Shown here: positions 32,601-44,436 of the stretch, piece after piece | Numbering within the stretch: position 1 is the stretch's first letter | Layout of the letters: the number at the start of each line of letters is the position of its first letter | DNA from: Micropterix aruncella | Lineage: Eukaryota > Arthropoda > Insecta > Lepidoptera > Micropterigidae | DNA length: 64,000 nt | NCBI GenBank assembly: GCA_944548615.1 | Contig: OX155974.1 | Coordinates: 3,038,001-3,102,000 of the forward strand | Direction: 5' to 3' | Program-made: the position numbers and the translations under genes | Notes under the pieces: model-generated | The model's database searches: none | Told to the model about the DNA's origin: nothing | Seen by the model: the letters and a program-made list of their open reading frames with translations, nothing else

Positions 32601-35034
32601 GGGCATAAGTGTACAGGCAAGCGGAATAAAAGTAGAGAAAAACAAATACTACCTCGTCAACCTAAATGCTGATCCATCGCTAAATGAACTGTTGGTTTAC
32701 TACCTCAAGGTAATATAATTATTTAATACTCTCTACTTATTTATGGGCTAAGTTTTACTAGTATGAAAGGAGCTCCATACCCTCCTGAGACCCAACAACA
32801 ACAACATAAAAGATTTAACAACTTCTTTTTAAGCTGAAGCGGTTTATTTTTACAACAGATCATATATTGTTAAGGCCATAACCTCTACATGCTCCTAAAA
32901 TATGAATGAAAAACCATCTCCCATGACTTTACATCGATCTTCTATATATGCATAATTTTCAGGATCGAACGCTGGTGGGCAACCGCGAATACACGTCCGC
33001 CCAACCAGATATTCAGTTGTCGGGCCTCGGCATTCAGCCGGAACACTGTCTGCTAATCATTGAAGATGGCGGACTTTATTTGGAACCGCTCCCTGGTGCT
33101 CGATGCTTTGTCAACGGATCTGAAGCGACTGAAAAGACTTACTTGGAGCATGGCGATAGGATATTATGGGGCAATCACCACTTCTTCCGAGTGAATTGTC
33201 CAAAAGTAACCTGTAAGTACTTGTTACAACTAGGGATGCAACCAATTACAATTACGATATGATCAATCGACGATTAATTAAATTTTTTCGTTCGTTGCCT
33301 CTGAGTACTTAGCGATTAATGGCGGAAAAAAAAGATTCTTCACCCTACAAGAACGCCTAGATGTTTAATAAAATATTGATAAATATATTTTTTAAAAAAC
33401 CATACATTTAAAAAAAAATCATTTGAAGTATTAGCGGGCGGCAGAGGATTAGGAGTCTTTGTCAAATATTGCAAGGAACATCGCTAAAGACGAAGTAGAG
33501 TTATAAAACTATAAAACTCGCGGAAGATGGGAATAATCCCATCTTCCGCGAGAGTCTGACCCACACAACAATATTAGGGAAATAAGGGGGCGTCCATTAA
33601 TTAGGTGAGGTGATTTTGGTGATTTTTCGACCTCCCCCCTCCTCCTCCTGGTGAGATGTCGTGAGATTCGGCTCGAACCTCTAATCTTACATGAGATTTT
33701 TAAAAATGTGTGTTTAGGGGCGAACACTATCGGACGTGTCCGCTGCCGCGGCTTATGGACAGTATGCACAGTATCGGACGTCCGAAGCCTCGAGGTCGCG
33801 TCCCCGACTGACGTCCGATAATGTGCACGGCTTGATAGAAATTCATTATACAGATCGGGCCCATAAGCCGCGGCTAACGGACGCGTCCGATAGTGTGTTC
33901 GCCCCTTTAGTGTAAATACGTTTTTCTGTGCTTGATTGCGTTGAATTTATTTTAAAAAAAAACTTAATTTGTTAACCCAGTTTTCTCACAATTTTACACT
34001 GTTTCTTACGAAAAGAAATTAAATGATATTTTCCAAGATGACCCCCCCCCTCCCCGGAGATTGTGTGAGATTCGGCTCGACGTAATTAATGGACACTCCC
34101 TAATACTTATTATCTGACTCTCAAGGGAAATTTCACCTGTAGCACCTGAGATACTATTTTTAGTAGCTGGACTTAGCCAGCGTTATTTAAGAATCAGAGC
34201 TGTCACCCGCAAAACAATGGACTGACAGCTCTTCAGTCTACCCTAGACAACGGCGGCTGCAACGTCACCGAAACGTCGGGTCCTACAAATTTCACGCGGT
34301 AAATTCGTTTTCTATCCTATTTATAAAAATCTTCATGTTGTTAAAAATTATTAAAAAGAAAATTACAGCAATGTGAAATTCAAAATCACTCATAAAAATG
34401 TTTAAGTAATTACCAAAAATAAGAGCAGATAAAAATAGTCATATTTTGCAGTCTTATACAGGTGAATGAATCATATCGAAACTGTGACAGTGATCGGAAT
34501 CAGAATTGTAATCGAAGATTATTTTTCAATATAATCCGAATCAGAATCGTAATTAATACATCAAAAATCGTTGCATCATTAGTTAGAACCAATTAGTATG
34601 TTGGTATCCGTGATTAATTTTTGATTTATATTTTAATATTTTGCAGCGGCCACGTCATCTGAACCGCAGACCCCTGCGCAACCCATAGACTACAACTTTG
34701 CCCGTGATGAAATTATGCTGAACAACCTCACAAATGACCCAATTCAAACGGCCATATACAGACTTGAAAAACAGCATGAAGAAGATAAACAAGGTATAAA
34801 GAAGATAGCAATGCCTAAATGCCGCTATATGTATCCAAGGGATTATGGCTGGCTGTCAAGTATACTTAATAGCTTTAGCTTTTGAATAAGATTTTTTTTA
34901 ATTGTATGAACGTTATGTTTTAATTTCAGTTGCATTGGAGAAGCAGCGACAAGAGTACGAAAGACAATTCCAGCAGTTAAGGAATATCTTATCTCCATCC
35001 ACACCGTATCCTCCATTTACTTACGATCCTTTAA
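26614..35034 (+). CDS. Khc-73: Kinesin-73/KIF13-type kinesin-3 motor, eight internal exons
   Basis: Exons: 26614-26861, 31205-31352, 31438-31617, 31723-31831, 32561-32709, 32963-33212, 34647-34793, 34930-35034. All junctions are AG/GT and phases agree, giving 445 codons without a stop. Exon 1 holds switch I ([11 protein letters not shown]) and switch II ([11 protein letters not shown]). Exons 2-3 complete the motor ([39 protein letters not shown]). Exons 4-5 are the neck and first coiled coil. Exon 6 is the FHA domain ending [16 protein letters not shown], a KIF13/Kinesin-73 signature rather than KIF1 or KIF16. Exons 7-8 give the following helical region up to YDPL. Known members are plus-end microtubule motors for cargo transport and spindle orientation. 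The start of the motor and the stalk, MAGUK-binding and CAP-Gly parts lie outside what is seen. Exon 1 is far more GC-rich at third positions than the rest. Confidence 0.95.
26930..27240. repeat. CpG-rich intronic segment with inverted repeats
   Basis: GCACCGTGCCCG near 26998 recurs inverted near 27089, and variants (GGTGCGG) continue to 27210. No frame has a recognisable domain. Composition differs sharply from the surrounding intron. Confidence 0.45.
27640..28430. repeat. Degenerate minisatellite, unit about 110-120 bp
   Basis: Anchors of the form GATGAAGCCGGAAGATAGGC recur at about 27658, 27778, 28053, 28163, 28285 and 28401, each followed by a CACTGG..TCATAATGGAA block and a GCCGTGTTTGG block. 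It lies within Khc-73's first visible intron. Confidence 0.8.
28431..31200. other. Khc-73 intron, no further gene recognised
   Basis: AT-rich, with a LINE-like TAAATAAATAAAATAAATAA tail at 29133-29155. Short plus-strand frames (30692-30944) have no domain I recognise. Minus-strand frames at 30176-30864 are also unassigned. Confidence 0.4.
33517..33552. repeat. Perfect 16-bp hairpin in the Khc-73 intron
   Basis: CTCGCGGAAGATGGGA pairs exactly with its complement across a 4-base loop (ATAA). It lies 34 bp outside a MITE. Confidence 0.9.
33586..34100. mobile_element. Harbinger-type MITE with TAA target duplication, carrying a nested MITE
   Basis: The ends are GGGGGCGTCCATTAATTA and (inverted) GGGAGTGTCCATTAATTA, flanked by TAA on both sides (33583-33585, 34101-34103). 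A 3-bp TAA duplication is typical of PIF/Harbinger. The subterminal CCTCCCCCCTCC and GTGAGATTCGGCTCGA motifs are mirrored at the other end. Confidence 0.75.
33717..33905. mobile_element. Nested 189-bp MITE
   Basis: The ends are GGGGCGAACACTATCGGACG and (inverted) GGGGCGAACACACTATCGGA, with TTTA on both sides (33713-33716, 33906-33909). Interior GCCGCGGCTTATGG is repeated inverted. It inserted into the outer MITE and is therefore younger. Confidence 0.85.
34104..34640. other. Khc-73 intron with a retroelement-like stretch
   Basis: GGCTGCAACGTCACCGAAAC (34255) followed by GTCGGGTCC resembles a motif common in LINE or Penelope-like termini. No frame or ribozyme core could be established. Confidence 0.3.
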
Positions 35035-36175
35035 GTGAGTATTTTTTAATGTATTATTTTTGGAATTCTAAATCTGGGGTTGGACATGATCTTGAAGTTT
35101 GTTTGAAAAATCTTTTTGCACACTTTAGAATACAACATGGCGGGCCTATTGCCAAATGGCAAAGTCTTTCGACCATACATACCATCAGGGTTATAGTGAC
35201 TAGATGTTATGGCGACATGAGACACCCGAAGAAATAGGCAGGGTCAATTTTGTAGGGTTTGTCCAATAAAAATCCAGCTTTGACAAAGTGTCAAGCACAG
35301 ATTCTGCGTCCGCTTGCGCCGGCGACTGGGCGCATACTAAACTTTCGATCGCGGTGCTAGCGCAGAATAACTGTCTTTGCGCAGTGGTGGTATAAGGGTG
35401 TTAATGGTAAAGCATATTTAGCGTAACTATCAGACTGCTCTCACGTTTTAATTAATTGTAATTAATTTAGGATCTAAATAAAAAATGTGGCTAAGCGCGA
35501 CGCTAGAGAATTAACCAGTCAATATAATGAGCTTAAAATAAAACACACTAACCGCTTACATTGTAGGAGTAATCGAGTCTGAAAGTTTTCAAAATGAGTT
35601 TAAAGCCTTAATGAGCAAGGCAATGAGCAACTTTTTTCAGTCCAAATTGTAAATTGGTTCCTTATCAAGGGATTCGCTTAGAAACTTTTAAAAATAATGC
35701 TTATATAAAAAGAAAAAAATATTCAGATATGGTCGTTCCCAGGTATCATGTCACCTTAATGTAAGCAAATTAATATATATCAAGTGAGATTTTCGTAAAG
35801 TAGTAGTACTAATAAATGATTACGGTTACAATAATGAGCATAGTAATGAAAAGAAGACAGTAATTTATAACATAGACTTCTACATAACTGAAGATACAAT
35901 ACATATTATTTTTTCTACTTCCTGTCTTGTGACTGTTTCCATCCTAGGATCCTTCCTCCACAAAAATCATTCATCTGGTCTCAATTTATAATAATCAATC
36001 TATAATAACATTGATAATGAATAGTTTTTTTTATAACATACTGATTGATTATAAACGCCCAATAATTTAACCAATGATAAAAATAACATTCAATTATTAG
36101 TGCCATCTATTCCATTTTTATATAGGCTGATTACATCACAGAAATAATACGGAGAGATAGAGTGCCTTCTACAAA
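35035..36175. other. Khc-73 downstream intron, nothing recognised
   Basis: AT-rich. A donor GTGAGT is at 35035. No acceptor followed by a kinesin-like exon was found here or further right. Confidence 0.4.
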
Positions 36176-36179
36176 TTAA

Positions 36180-36545
36180 ATAAAATACCATGTTCTCGCA
36201 AATTCCATCACCCGGAACGGCTTCACTTTCACGCTGTGGAAGTTAGTGCTTGTGGCCTGCCAGCCAAATCTCTGGTTCACATCTTTAAAGATCTTGGTCT
36301 TTCCAGAAAAATAATGAACTCTTTCCTAGAAAGCATACATAAAACTGCGATTTCCGCAGGCATTCTATGGCTGGAATAGGTGGTAAGGTGTCACATGTGG
36401 CAAGATGGCTGTCCTAAACCTACCACAGCCGGTCATTAGTTCGGAACCACTGCTCACCCCCGAGAAGTGTAATAATAGTATTATGATGGGACTGACTCCG
36501 GTCGATGAATTCCATGGCAGCTCCAATTGTATTTTATTTATTGTC
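36180..36545 (+). mobile_element. R2-group LINE, 3'-end copy
   Basis: It matches 48375-48745: GGCCTGCCAGCCAAATCTCT, AAAGATCTTGGTCTTTCCAG and the tail GAATTCCATGGCAGCTCCAA. It is 5'-truncated, keeping only the end of the frame and the 3' untranslated part. Confidence 0.85.
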
Positions 36546-36628
36546 TATCTGAACATTAAAGTGCGTAATTATTACATAATGAAACCTGTATACCAATTTA
36601 ATTAAAAATTGGCATCTTTATGTAAATA

Positions 36629-38486
36629 CAGTAGACCCGCGGTAATCCGGCCCCTGTCTAGTCCGGCGCCCCCCGTAATCCGACACGACGGTTGCTCACA
36701 TCGTACAACGCATATTGCACGTGTCGCAATGGCTTCGCAAACCCAAAAGCGGAAGCATAAAACATTAACAATTAAAGAAAAAAGTGAGATTCTGGACCGC
36801 ATAAATCGTAATGAATCTTTTAGTAGCTTGGCAAGTAAATACGGCATAGGACGCTCTACAATTTATGATATTAAAAAGAACCGCGAGAACATTCAAAAGT
36901 TCATCTCAACGACTGACTTTGGGCCAGGCTTCAGGCAGACACTCAAGAAAGCTGAAAATCCAGAAGTTGAAGAAGCTTTGTACATGTGGTTTCTTCAGGA
37001 AAGAAATAGGCATACGCCTATTTCTGGGCCCATATTGGCCCTGAAAGCAAAGTTTTTTTACAAGGAGATAACAAAAAAAGAAGACTGTAGCTAGCAAGGG
37101 ATGGTTGGAACGCTTCAAAGTCGTCATGGAATACGTTTGATGACTGTAACAGGAGAAAAACTCTCTAATGATGCCTCATGCATAGAGCCATTTAAATTGA
37201 GATTTTTACAAAAAGTTAAAGATTTAGATCTTTGCCCTTCACAGGTATACAATGCAGATGAGTCAGGGCTCTTTTGGCGTGTAATACCTAGCAAAACGTT
37301 TGTTTCACATAATGAGAAATCTGTACCTGGACGTAAGGTGAGCAAAGAACGTGTAACCATATTACCTTGTGCTAATGCTTCGGGCACGCACGGGCTAAAG
37401 ATGGTGGTCATTGGAAAATCGAAGAATCCACGAGCATTCAAAAATAAACAAAACATTGATTTACCTGTACACTATTATGGACAAAAAAGCGCGTGGATGA
37501 CAAAAGACCTTTTCAAAAAGTGGTTTGATGAATGCTTCGTGCCAGAAGTTAGGAAATGGTTGAAAGATCATAATCTCCCTCAAAAGGCGTTATTGCTCCT
37601 TGATAATGCTCCTGGTCATCCGTCCGAAGAAGAACTAACAACAGAGGATAAATGTATCACTGCGATGTTTCTTCCACCAAACTGCACTGCACTGATCCAA
37701 CCAATGGATCAGCATATCATTCAGTTTGTCAAGCAAGACTACAAGAAAAAACTGCTGCTGACGGCCATATCAAAAGACCAACCTATAGAAAAAACATTGA
37801 AAGAATTAAACATGAAAGACTTGGTTTTCTCCCTTTGTCAATCTTGGAATGCATTGCCCTCATCAGCCATTACATCGTCTTGGAAAAACTTATGGCCAGA
37901 AATTGTTACCACTTCCGGGTTCTCCCCCGCTCCTCAAATCAGTGTTACTTCGGAAGTCATAGAGCAAGTTGCTACTGAAACGCAGATTAGTCCGGAAAAT
38001 TTAGAAATCTGGTATCGTGGAATGGATAAAGAAGAAAATGTGTTCCATCAAATGTCTGATGAGGAGATTGTGAATCAAGTTTCTATTCCAATAATAAATC
38101 AAGATGACGATGAAGAAGACATCGCAACTGCTCCACAAGTGTCAGCTAAAGATGCAATTAACGCATTTGATCAGGGTATACTATGGGCTGAAGAGAATGG
38201 TCCATCGTACAACGAACTTTTACTTCTGAGGAGACTGAGAGACAAAACCTTACTCTCGCGTTTAGCCAACGTAAAACAAAAGAAAATTGATGATTATTTG
38301 CTTGCACTATAATTATGCTATTGCGTTAATGTTATAATAAACCCTATGCTTATGATTGTGTTGTTTAATTCACAGAGTCCCATATCGTATACATATTTGG
38401 TATGTATAACAGTATTCTATAGTCCGACAAAATCGATAATCCGACACCACTTTGCAAACGTTTGTCGGATTACCGCGGGTCTACTG
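36629..38486 (+). mobile_element. Tigger/pogo-type DNA transposon
   Basis: The ends are CAGTAGACCCGCGGTAATCC and the same sequence inverted, flanked by TA on both sides (36627-36628, 38487-38488). At 1858 bp the length fits a full-size element. Interior copies of GTAATCCGAC and GTCCGAC repeat near both ends. Confidence 0.93.
36729..38312 (+). pseudogene. Tigger transposase (jerky/CENP-B-like), nearly intact
   Basis: Starts MASQTQKRKHK. The N-terminal helix-turn-helix region (about residues 15-60, KEKSEILDRINRNESFSSLA) is followed by a CENP-B-type DNA-binding region. The DDD catalytic domain shows YNADESGLFWR, LLLDNAPGHP and QPMDQH. The frame is open to 37091, then hits a TAG. The next 30 or so bases make family sense only in a shifted frame (SKGWLERFK), after which the original frame resumes through to 38312. 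Two small compensating indels therefore flank a stop, and apart from that the protein is complete. It catalysed TA-targeted transposition. Confidence 0.9.
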
Positions 38487-38488
38487 TA

Positions 38489-38575
38489 TTTACAACGGAG
38501 CCTCTAATGATAATATGTAATGTACTGTAGTTTTAAAAAATGCGCATTTCTTTAAATAAATAAATAAATAAAAAT
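38489..38575 (+). mobile_element. Short LINE tail
   Basis: TAATGTACTGTAGTTTTAAA and a TAAA-repeat tail resemble the LINE 3' end at 51117-51180. The Tigger element sits just upstream in the same stretch. Confidence 0.45.
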
Positions 38576-40821
38576 ATATCTCCGGTTGCCAATACCTCTA
38601 CAGCAAACGTTGTTGGTCTGGAAAATACCCCGAGGAAGAAAAAGATGAAGAAAACAATTGACATTCTCAGGAGATGGTTAGACATTAAACAAAAAAAACT
38701 GAAAAATGTAAGGGCACAAAAAAAACGGGCATATGAAAAAGTAATAAAATTGTCTCAAGTGATAAAAAACTTAGAAAATCTTCCATCGCTTCAAAATGAC
38801 GTTGGTGCTGTAATGACGTCTTGTTCAAACGATTTGTTGCAGCACCTCATTGAGAGGGTATCAACAAAACAGCAAAATAAAAAAAAATAAAGCAAAGTAT
38901 GATGGCCAACTGAAGACATTTGTCCTTACTTTACATTTTTATAGCCCTAGGGCCTACAATTATATGCGAAAAAAAATTGACTTGTGCCTACCACATCCCC
39001 GAACACTAAGAGGCTGGTATCAAAGTTTAAACTGTAAACCAGGCATATTGAAGGAGGCCATTGATACTATAAAACTTGTAGCTCAAGAAAAGGCGGATTT
39101 GGTTATCGCCCTTATGTTCGACGAAATGTCCATTTGCTAGCATATTGAATTTGACGGTCGTAATCGTCATGGATATGTTGATGTAGGAAATCATATTCAT
39201 GGAGATTACGTAGACAAAGCCAAAGAGGCGTTGGCAGTAATGGCAGTGGCAATAAATTCTTTTTGGAAAATTCCAATTGCCTATTTTTTTGGAAGAGGTT
39301 TTACTGCCACACAGAAAGCAACTCTACTTAAACAGTGTATTGATGCCTTGTCAGATGTTGTGAAGATTGCCTCTATTACTTGATGGCATAGCATCTAATA
39401 TAAATATGGCAAAAATGTTAGGTGCTAGTTTGGACAATGCTCCATTTAGGCCGTACTTTTTCTAAGTATAAAATTATATAAAATTTATAGTATAAAATTT
39501 TTGATCATAACAACGACATTATTAGTTACGAATACATTGAAAATTTGTACAAACTACAAAGTGATATCGGTTTGCATTTAGCAAACAAAATAACTGCTAA
39601 ACATATACATTTTGTCAATCACAAAATGAACGTTCGTTTGGCCGCTCAATTGTTATGCAACTCCGTTGCTAACAGTTTGGAATTCTGTAACGAGGACTTA
39701 AATTTGCCTTTTTTTGAAAACTGCCAAGCGACAGCAGAGTTCATAAGAAATGTAAATAACGAATTCGAAATTTTCAATTCACAAAATTTACTCAGACATG
39801 ACTTTAGAAGACCCTTGAGTAAAAAAAAAATTTAAAAAACTATAGCTGAATGTGACAGGGTAAATGAATATATCCAAAATTTAAAATTCAACGGGAAAGC
39901 GTTGATAGAGAGTCGAAGACAACTTGGTTTCGTCGGTGGTTTTCTAGCCAATTCAATAGCATTAAAAAGGCTCTATGTCGACCTAATAGAGTCAGGAAGG
40001 TTGAAGTTCCTTCCGACTTACAAGCTCTCTCAAGATCATCTGGAAACTTTCTTCAGTGCAGTGCGCTCCCGAGGGGGATTTAATAATAACCCTACTGCTA
40101 GACAATTCACAGCAGCCTATAAACGCCTCATATGCCATGCTGAAGTACAAATCAGTGATAAAGCCAATTGTTTGCCTTTAGAGAAAATCAGTATTCTTAA
40201 TGCACAAACGCCACGTACCATAGACACAATTAATACTACAACTGGCCTTAGTGCAATAATGATGAGACACGACGATGTAGCTGTTGACCAAGTCCATTTA
40301 ATCGATGAAGATTCTGACTTCATATCATCTATGCCGTGGGCAGTGGCGGATTTAGGGGAGGGGTCACAGGGGTCATGACCCCCCCCCCCAAATGTTGGTG
40401 TTTTTTTAATATACTGAATTTATGACGACTGTACTGTGCGTTTCGCTCCGGGGCGATAGAACGATTATTTCGTTAAAACGTCCTGGAGTGACGGGTCCGG
40501 CCGAGCATTGGTCTTAAAATGCCTATTATTGTACTTGTGACTATAACTAGACTAATCAATTAGTAAATGAAATAATGACACAAAATATTTTATCCAAAAT
40601 GGTAGCAAGGGTGGCAACACTACACCTTTGGAATACACTGCACACGTGGCTGCTTCAAGGTCGTATACTCTGACGGCGGAACAGGAGTGAAAGCCGGGTT
40701 TTGCGGTTCAGTTGCTTTGCTGGCATGTGTGTGTCTGGCTGTGCGTTGCGTACATTGTGTATGTGTTGACTCGTTGACAATTTGGTTATTTTCTTGAAAG
40801 GACTTGGAAAGTCCACTAAAA

Positions 40822-43800
40822 ATGGTAAGCAGCAGTGTAAAGTTTCATTATTGTAACTTATTTATTTTAACAAAATAGGTACACAATACACATTGCGTTT
40901 AAATTAGAAAAATGTTAATGGTGTAACTAGGCAGACACTACGAACCAAATAGACAGCTATTTAGTGTCACTTCTACCTTGGCAACCCTGCTTCTTGAAAT
41001 TCATATTCATGAAAATGTGTAATGTTTATTTCAGATCTATTATTTTATGTAATTTTTTAAATGTGTTATATTTTATATTTTTTTCATTTCGAAGTGAAAT
41101 ATCACTGAAATGTTGTTATAAAGTGAAACTTTTATTCCATCGCCTCAATTTTTTCCGTCCATCTATCGCGTCTCGCATTACGCATTACAGCCGCGCCCGC
41201 GGAGTAGGGGTAAAGCGCTCGCCAGAGCAGTCAACGCCATATAGTTGGATATCTTGTCTACTGTTGATTTCCCATTATCATTCCCTTTTCCAATTATTAA
41301 CTTAATATTAAAAACGCGATTTTAATACCCTAAATCAAATAATTTTCATTTTCAGTTAAATGTCTAGATCCGAAAAAAGTTTCACTTGCATCGTGGTTTC
41401 ATAAAACCACACTCACTTTTTTTTAATTATAACTAAGCCAAAAATTTTGGCGAAATAGAGGCCAGTTTTAATGTAGACTTACCCTTTTATTATGTTTAGT
41501 GTGTACGATACTTATAGATTTTATATCTTTGGAAATATTTTTAAAATAATTTTAAAATCTATCTGGGGTATTTCTAAATATTTGAAGTATTTCTCAAATA
41601 GTCAGTTGAAGTTTTTCTAAAATATTTTAAACATTTTTTTATTAAGATTTTTTGTTATACAGTACCGTAATATTATTTTATATATATTTCAGATTTTTAA
41701 TAAAATATTATTTTCTAGGGTGATCCCGCCGAGTTCCAGTTGCTGAACAAACCACTTTCAGCAAAAAAACGCACTGATCCTGCTTGCAGAACAATTTCTT
41801 CATTTTTCTCAAAAAAACCCAAACACTCATTTGTTGCTGCTGCTGCTGCTCCCGAAGGTTTGACAAATGATGACAAGAATGCTTCTTCACCGACTTTATT
41901 ATTATTGAATTTTAATAAAGACAAATGCATAGACGTTCAACCGGTATCCAATTGTACCAGCAGGCCTACTACATCGCTGGCTGAAAATCCAAATGAAATG
42001 GTGGAAACCATAAAATCTCAGTCCGAATTTTCCAGTGACATTGGATTTTATGTTGGAGTCAACAGTTTAGATGATCATACCAAGGTTACGTTGTTAGAGA
42101 AACCATGGACTCCTCCTCCAAACTACCAGTTTCCCTATAATGAATTAACGAAGAAAGGAAAACTCACAAAAAAATATGCTCAGAGATCTCATCTCGACAA
42201 GTTTCACTGGCTTGTAATTTCACATAAGGACAAAGGGCTGTACTGTAAATATTGTGTTCTTTTTCCTACTGGCTTAGGAAAAATTAATCACAACGTTACT
42301 CCACTAAGAAAACTAGCCAAAGAACCTCTTAAAAAGTTTGACAATCTTATGGGAGAAAAAGGTGACTTAAATGTCCATGAAAGAAATCCGCACCATAAAA
42401 GTGCAGTTCAAAATGGAAAACATTTTTTATTGTCCTATAGGCAACCATCTTTGGAAGTAAAAAATCAAGTAAATGCGCAAAGAAATGCACAAGTTGAAGA
42501 AAATAAGCAACGTTTATTACCCATTGTCAAAACCATAATCTTCTGTGGCCGGCAAAATATACCTTTAACCCTTCAGGCCTCGGCCCCTCAGCCGATTTAC
42601 AAGTTGCTGTCCCAGCGTCGGCCAAACGGGGCCGTCACGCTGAATCGTGTTGTGGCCGATATCGGCCAATCGGGGCCTGAGGGGTTAAGAGGGCACAGAG
42701 ACGATGGAAGCATAAATCTTTCAGAGGAAAATGGCCCAGTGCACAATGATGGGAATTTCAAGGAGCTCCTACGATTTAGAGTTGACGCTGGAGATAATTC
42801 TCTTAGGAAACATTTGGAGTGTGCAAAAAATAACGCCACTTATATTAGCAAATCAACCCAAAATCAAATAATTGATTGTTGCAAATCAGAAATACAAAGT
42901 GCAATTCTGAAAAGAGTTAAAGACGCTGGAGTGTTTTCAATATTATTTGATGAGACCACTGACATTTCCAATATATGCCAATTAAGCCTGTCATTCCGTT
43001 ATGTGCATAAGAGTAAAAATAAATCAACACTAAGAGAAGACTTTGTCACATTTGCAAATGCCTACAAGCTAATTAGGCCAGAAGATGTAAACAAACAATC
43101 TAACGAATCTCGGTTGACAGGAATCGCCTTGGGACACATAGTGGAAGACCTGGCTAAGATGTTTGACTTAGACCTTCAATTTTGTGTGGGATTTGGTACG
43201 GATAGTTGTTCTGTGATGGCTTCAGAAGCAAAGGGTGCTGTCCAAGAACTCAAGAAAAAGGCACCTCATGCACAACGATGTCCGTGTCATAACCACATTC
43301 TTAACAATGCATTGGCAAGTTCATCCAAAGTTGCGGCATGTCGAAACTCAAGTGGAACAATGAAAAAGATTGTTTCTTTCTTAAAATCGTCACCAAAGAG
43401 ACATTGTCTGGTATTAGAAAAAAATAATTTTTCTCTTCAGAGTATATGCGATACTCGCTGGGTCGAAAGACATGATGGGTACCTTCAGTTCCAAGGGGAG
43501 TCCATTCTTGGCATTCACGATGTTCTAGAAGAAATGACAAGTTGGGAAGACAGAAAAACAGCTGCTGACGCTTTTAGTTTGCTCCAATCTATTCGCAGCC
43601 CTGAGTTTCTAATCTCAGTCACAAGCCTCAGTGACATTCTAGGGGTTACTGTGTCTTTAAGTCGTCTATTACAAACACCAACACTTGATTTACATAAAGC
43701 AACCAATGCATTTCAAGACACTTTATGTGTCCTGCAGGACAAAAGAAAACGAGTTGATGAAGTGTTTAACAATCTTTACAAAGAAGTCAAGGAAATCGCT

Positions 43801-44436
43801 GACAAACTTGATGTTGACTTGAAGATGCCTAGGGTTGTTGGTCGCCAAACACAGCGCCAAAACTTACCAGCTGAGTCATCTGAAGAATTTTTCAAAAAGT
43901 CCATCTATATTCCTCTTCTAGACTATGTCTTAACAGACTTAAATGAGCGGCTGTCCCAAGATGTATTGAATTTATTCAGCTTAAGGGTTATTTTGCCAAA
44001 TGCTAGTCAATCTAGTGAAGAACGAATTGGTATCGAAAAAGTTGTCAAGTTTTACTGGGATTTGTTGGGAAAACCAAATCTCACTGCTGTCATGCAGGAA
44101 TCTTTGCTGTGGAGACAACTTTGGAAACGACGCCTAGAAGAAGGAGGGGAATTACCAAGTACACTGATGGAAGCATTGGATAGCTGTGACATTGAAATGT
44201 ATCCAACAATTGCAAAGTTACTTAAAATCCTAGCAACTCTTCCCGTTAGTGCAGCTACCGCCGAGCGAAGCTTCTCCACTCTAAGACGTCTGAAGACTTG
44301 GCTTCGGGCCAATATGGGAGAGGAAAGACTGGCAGGCTTGGCACTTCTGAACGTCCATCGAGACATTTCAATTGATCCAGAGTCAATTATAGTTAGATTT
44401 GCAAAAAAGAAAAGGAGGCAAGAGTTTGTTTTGTAA
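40822..44436 (+). CDS. hAT transposase (ZMYM/TTF-domain type), open frame with in-frame insert
   Basis: Exon 1 ends with the start codon itself (ATG 40822-40824) before a GTAAGC donor. An intron runs to the TTTTCTAG acceptor, and exon 2 (41719-44436) continues GDPAEFQLL, giving about 906 codons in total. An uninterrupted frame also exists from a TTG at 41740. The TTF-type zinc region is at about 140-220 (KFHWLVISHKDKGLYCKYC). The catalytic core has ILFDETTDIS and FGTDSCSVMA, then CPCHNHILNNAL. The hAT C-terminal dimerisation domain has AATAERSFSTLRRLKTWLR. It cuts and pastes the element, making 8-bp duplications. Residues of a 120-base insert (42569-42688) sit between GRQNIPL and GHRDDG without closing the frame. 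Whether the protein still works is unknown. Confidence 0.88.
42569..42684. mobile_element. 116-bp TTAA-flanked MITE inside the hAT transposase exon
   Basis: TTAA at 42565-42568 and 42685-42688 borders ends CCCTTCAGGCCTCGGCCCC and (inverted) CCCCTCAGGCCCCGATTGG. Insert plus duplicated TTAA is 120 bases, exactly 40 codons, with no stop. Without it the protein reads FCGRQNIPL-RGHRDDG, the usual sequence in this hAT family. Its ends resemble those of the 1.4-kb element at 6128 (CCCCTCA). Confidence 0.93.

Noticed and set aside
34240..34330. Possible hammerhead ribozyme of a Penelope-like element (CACCGAAACGTCGGG)
   Set aside because: The CTGATGA core was not found at the right distance, so only a motif resemblance remains.
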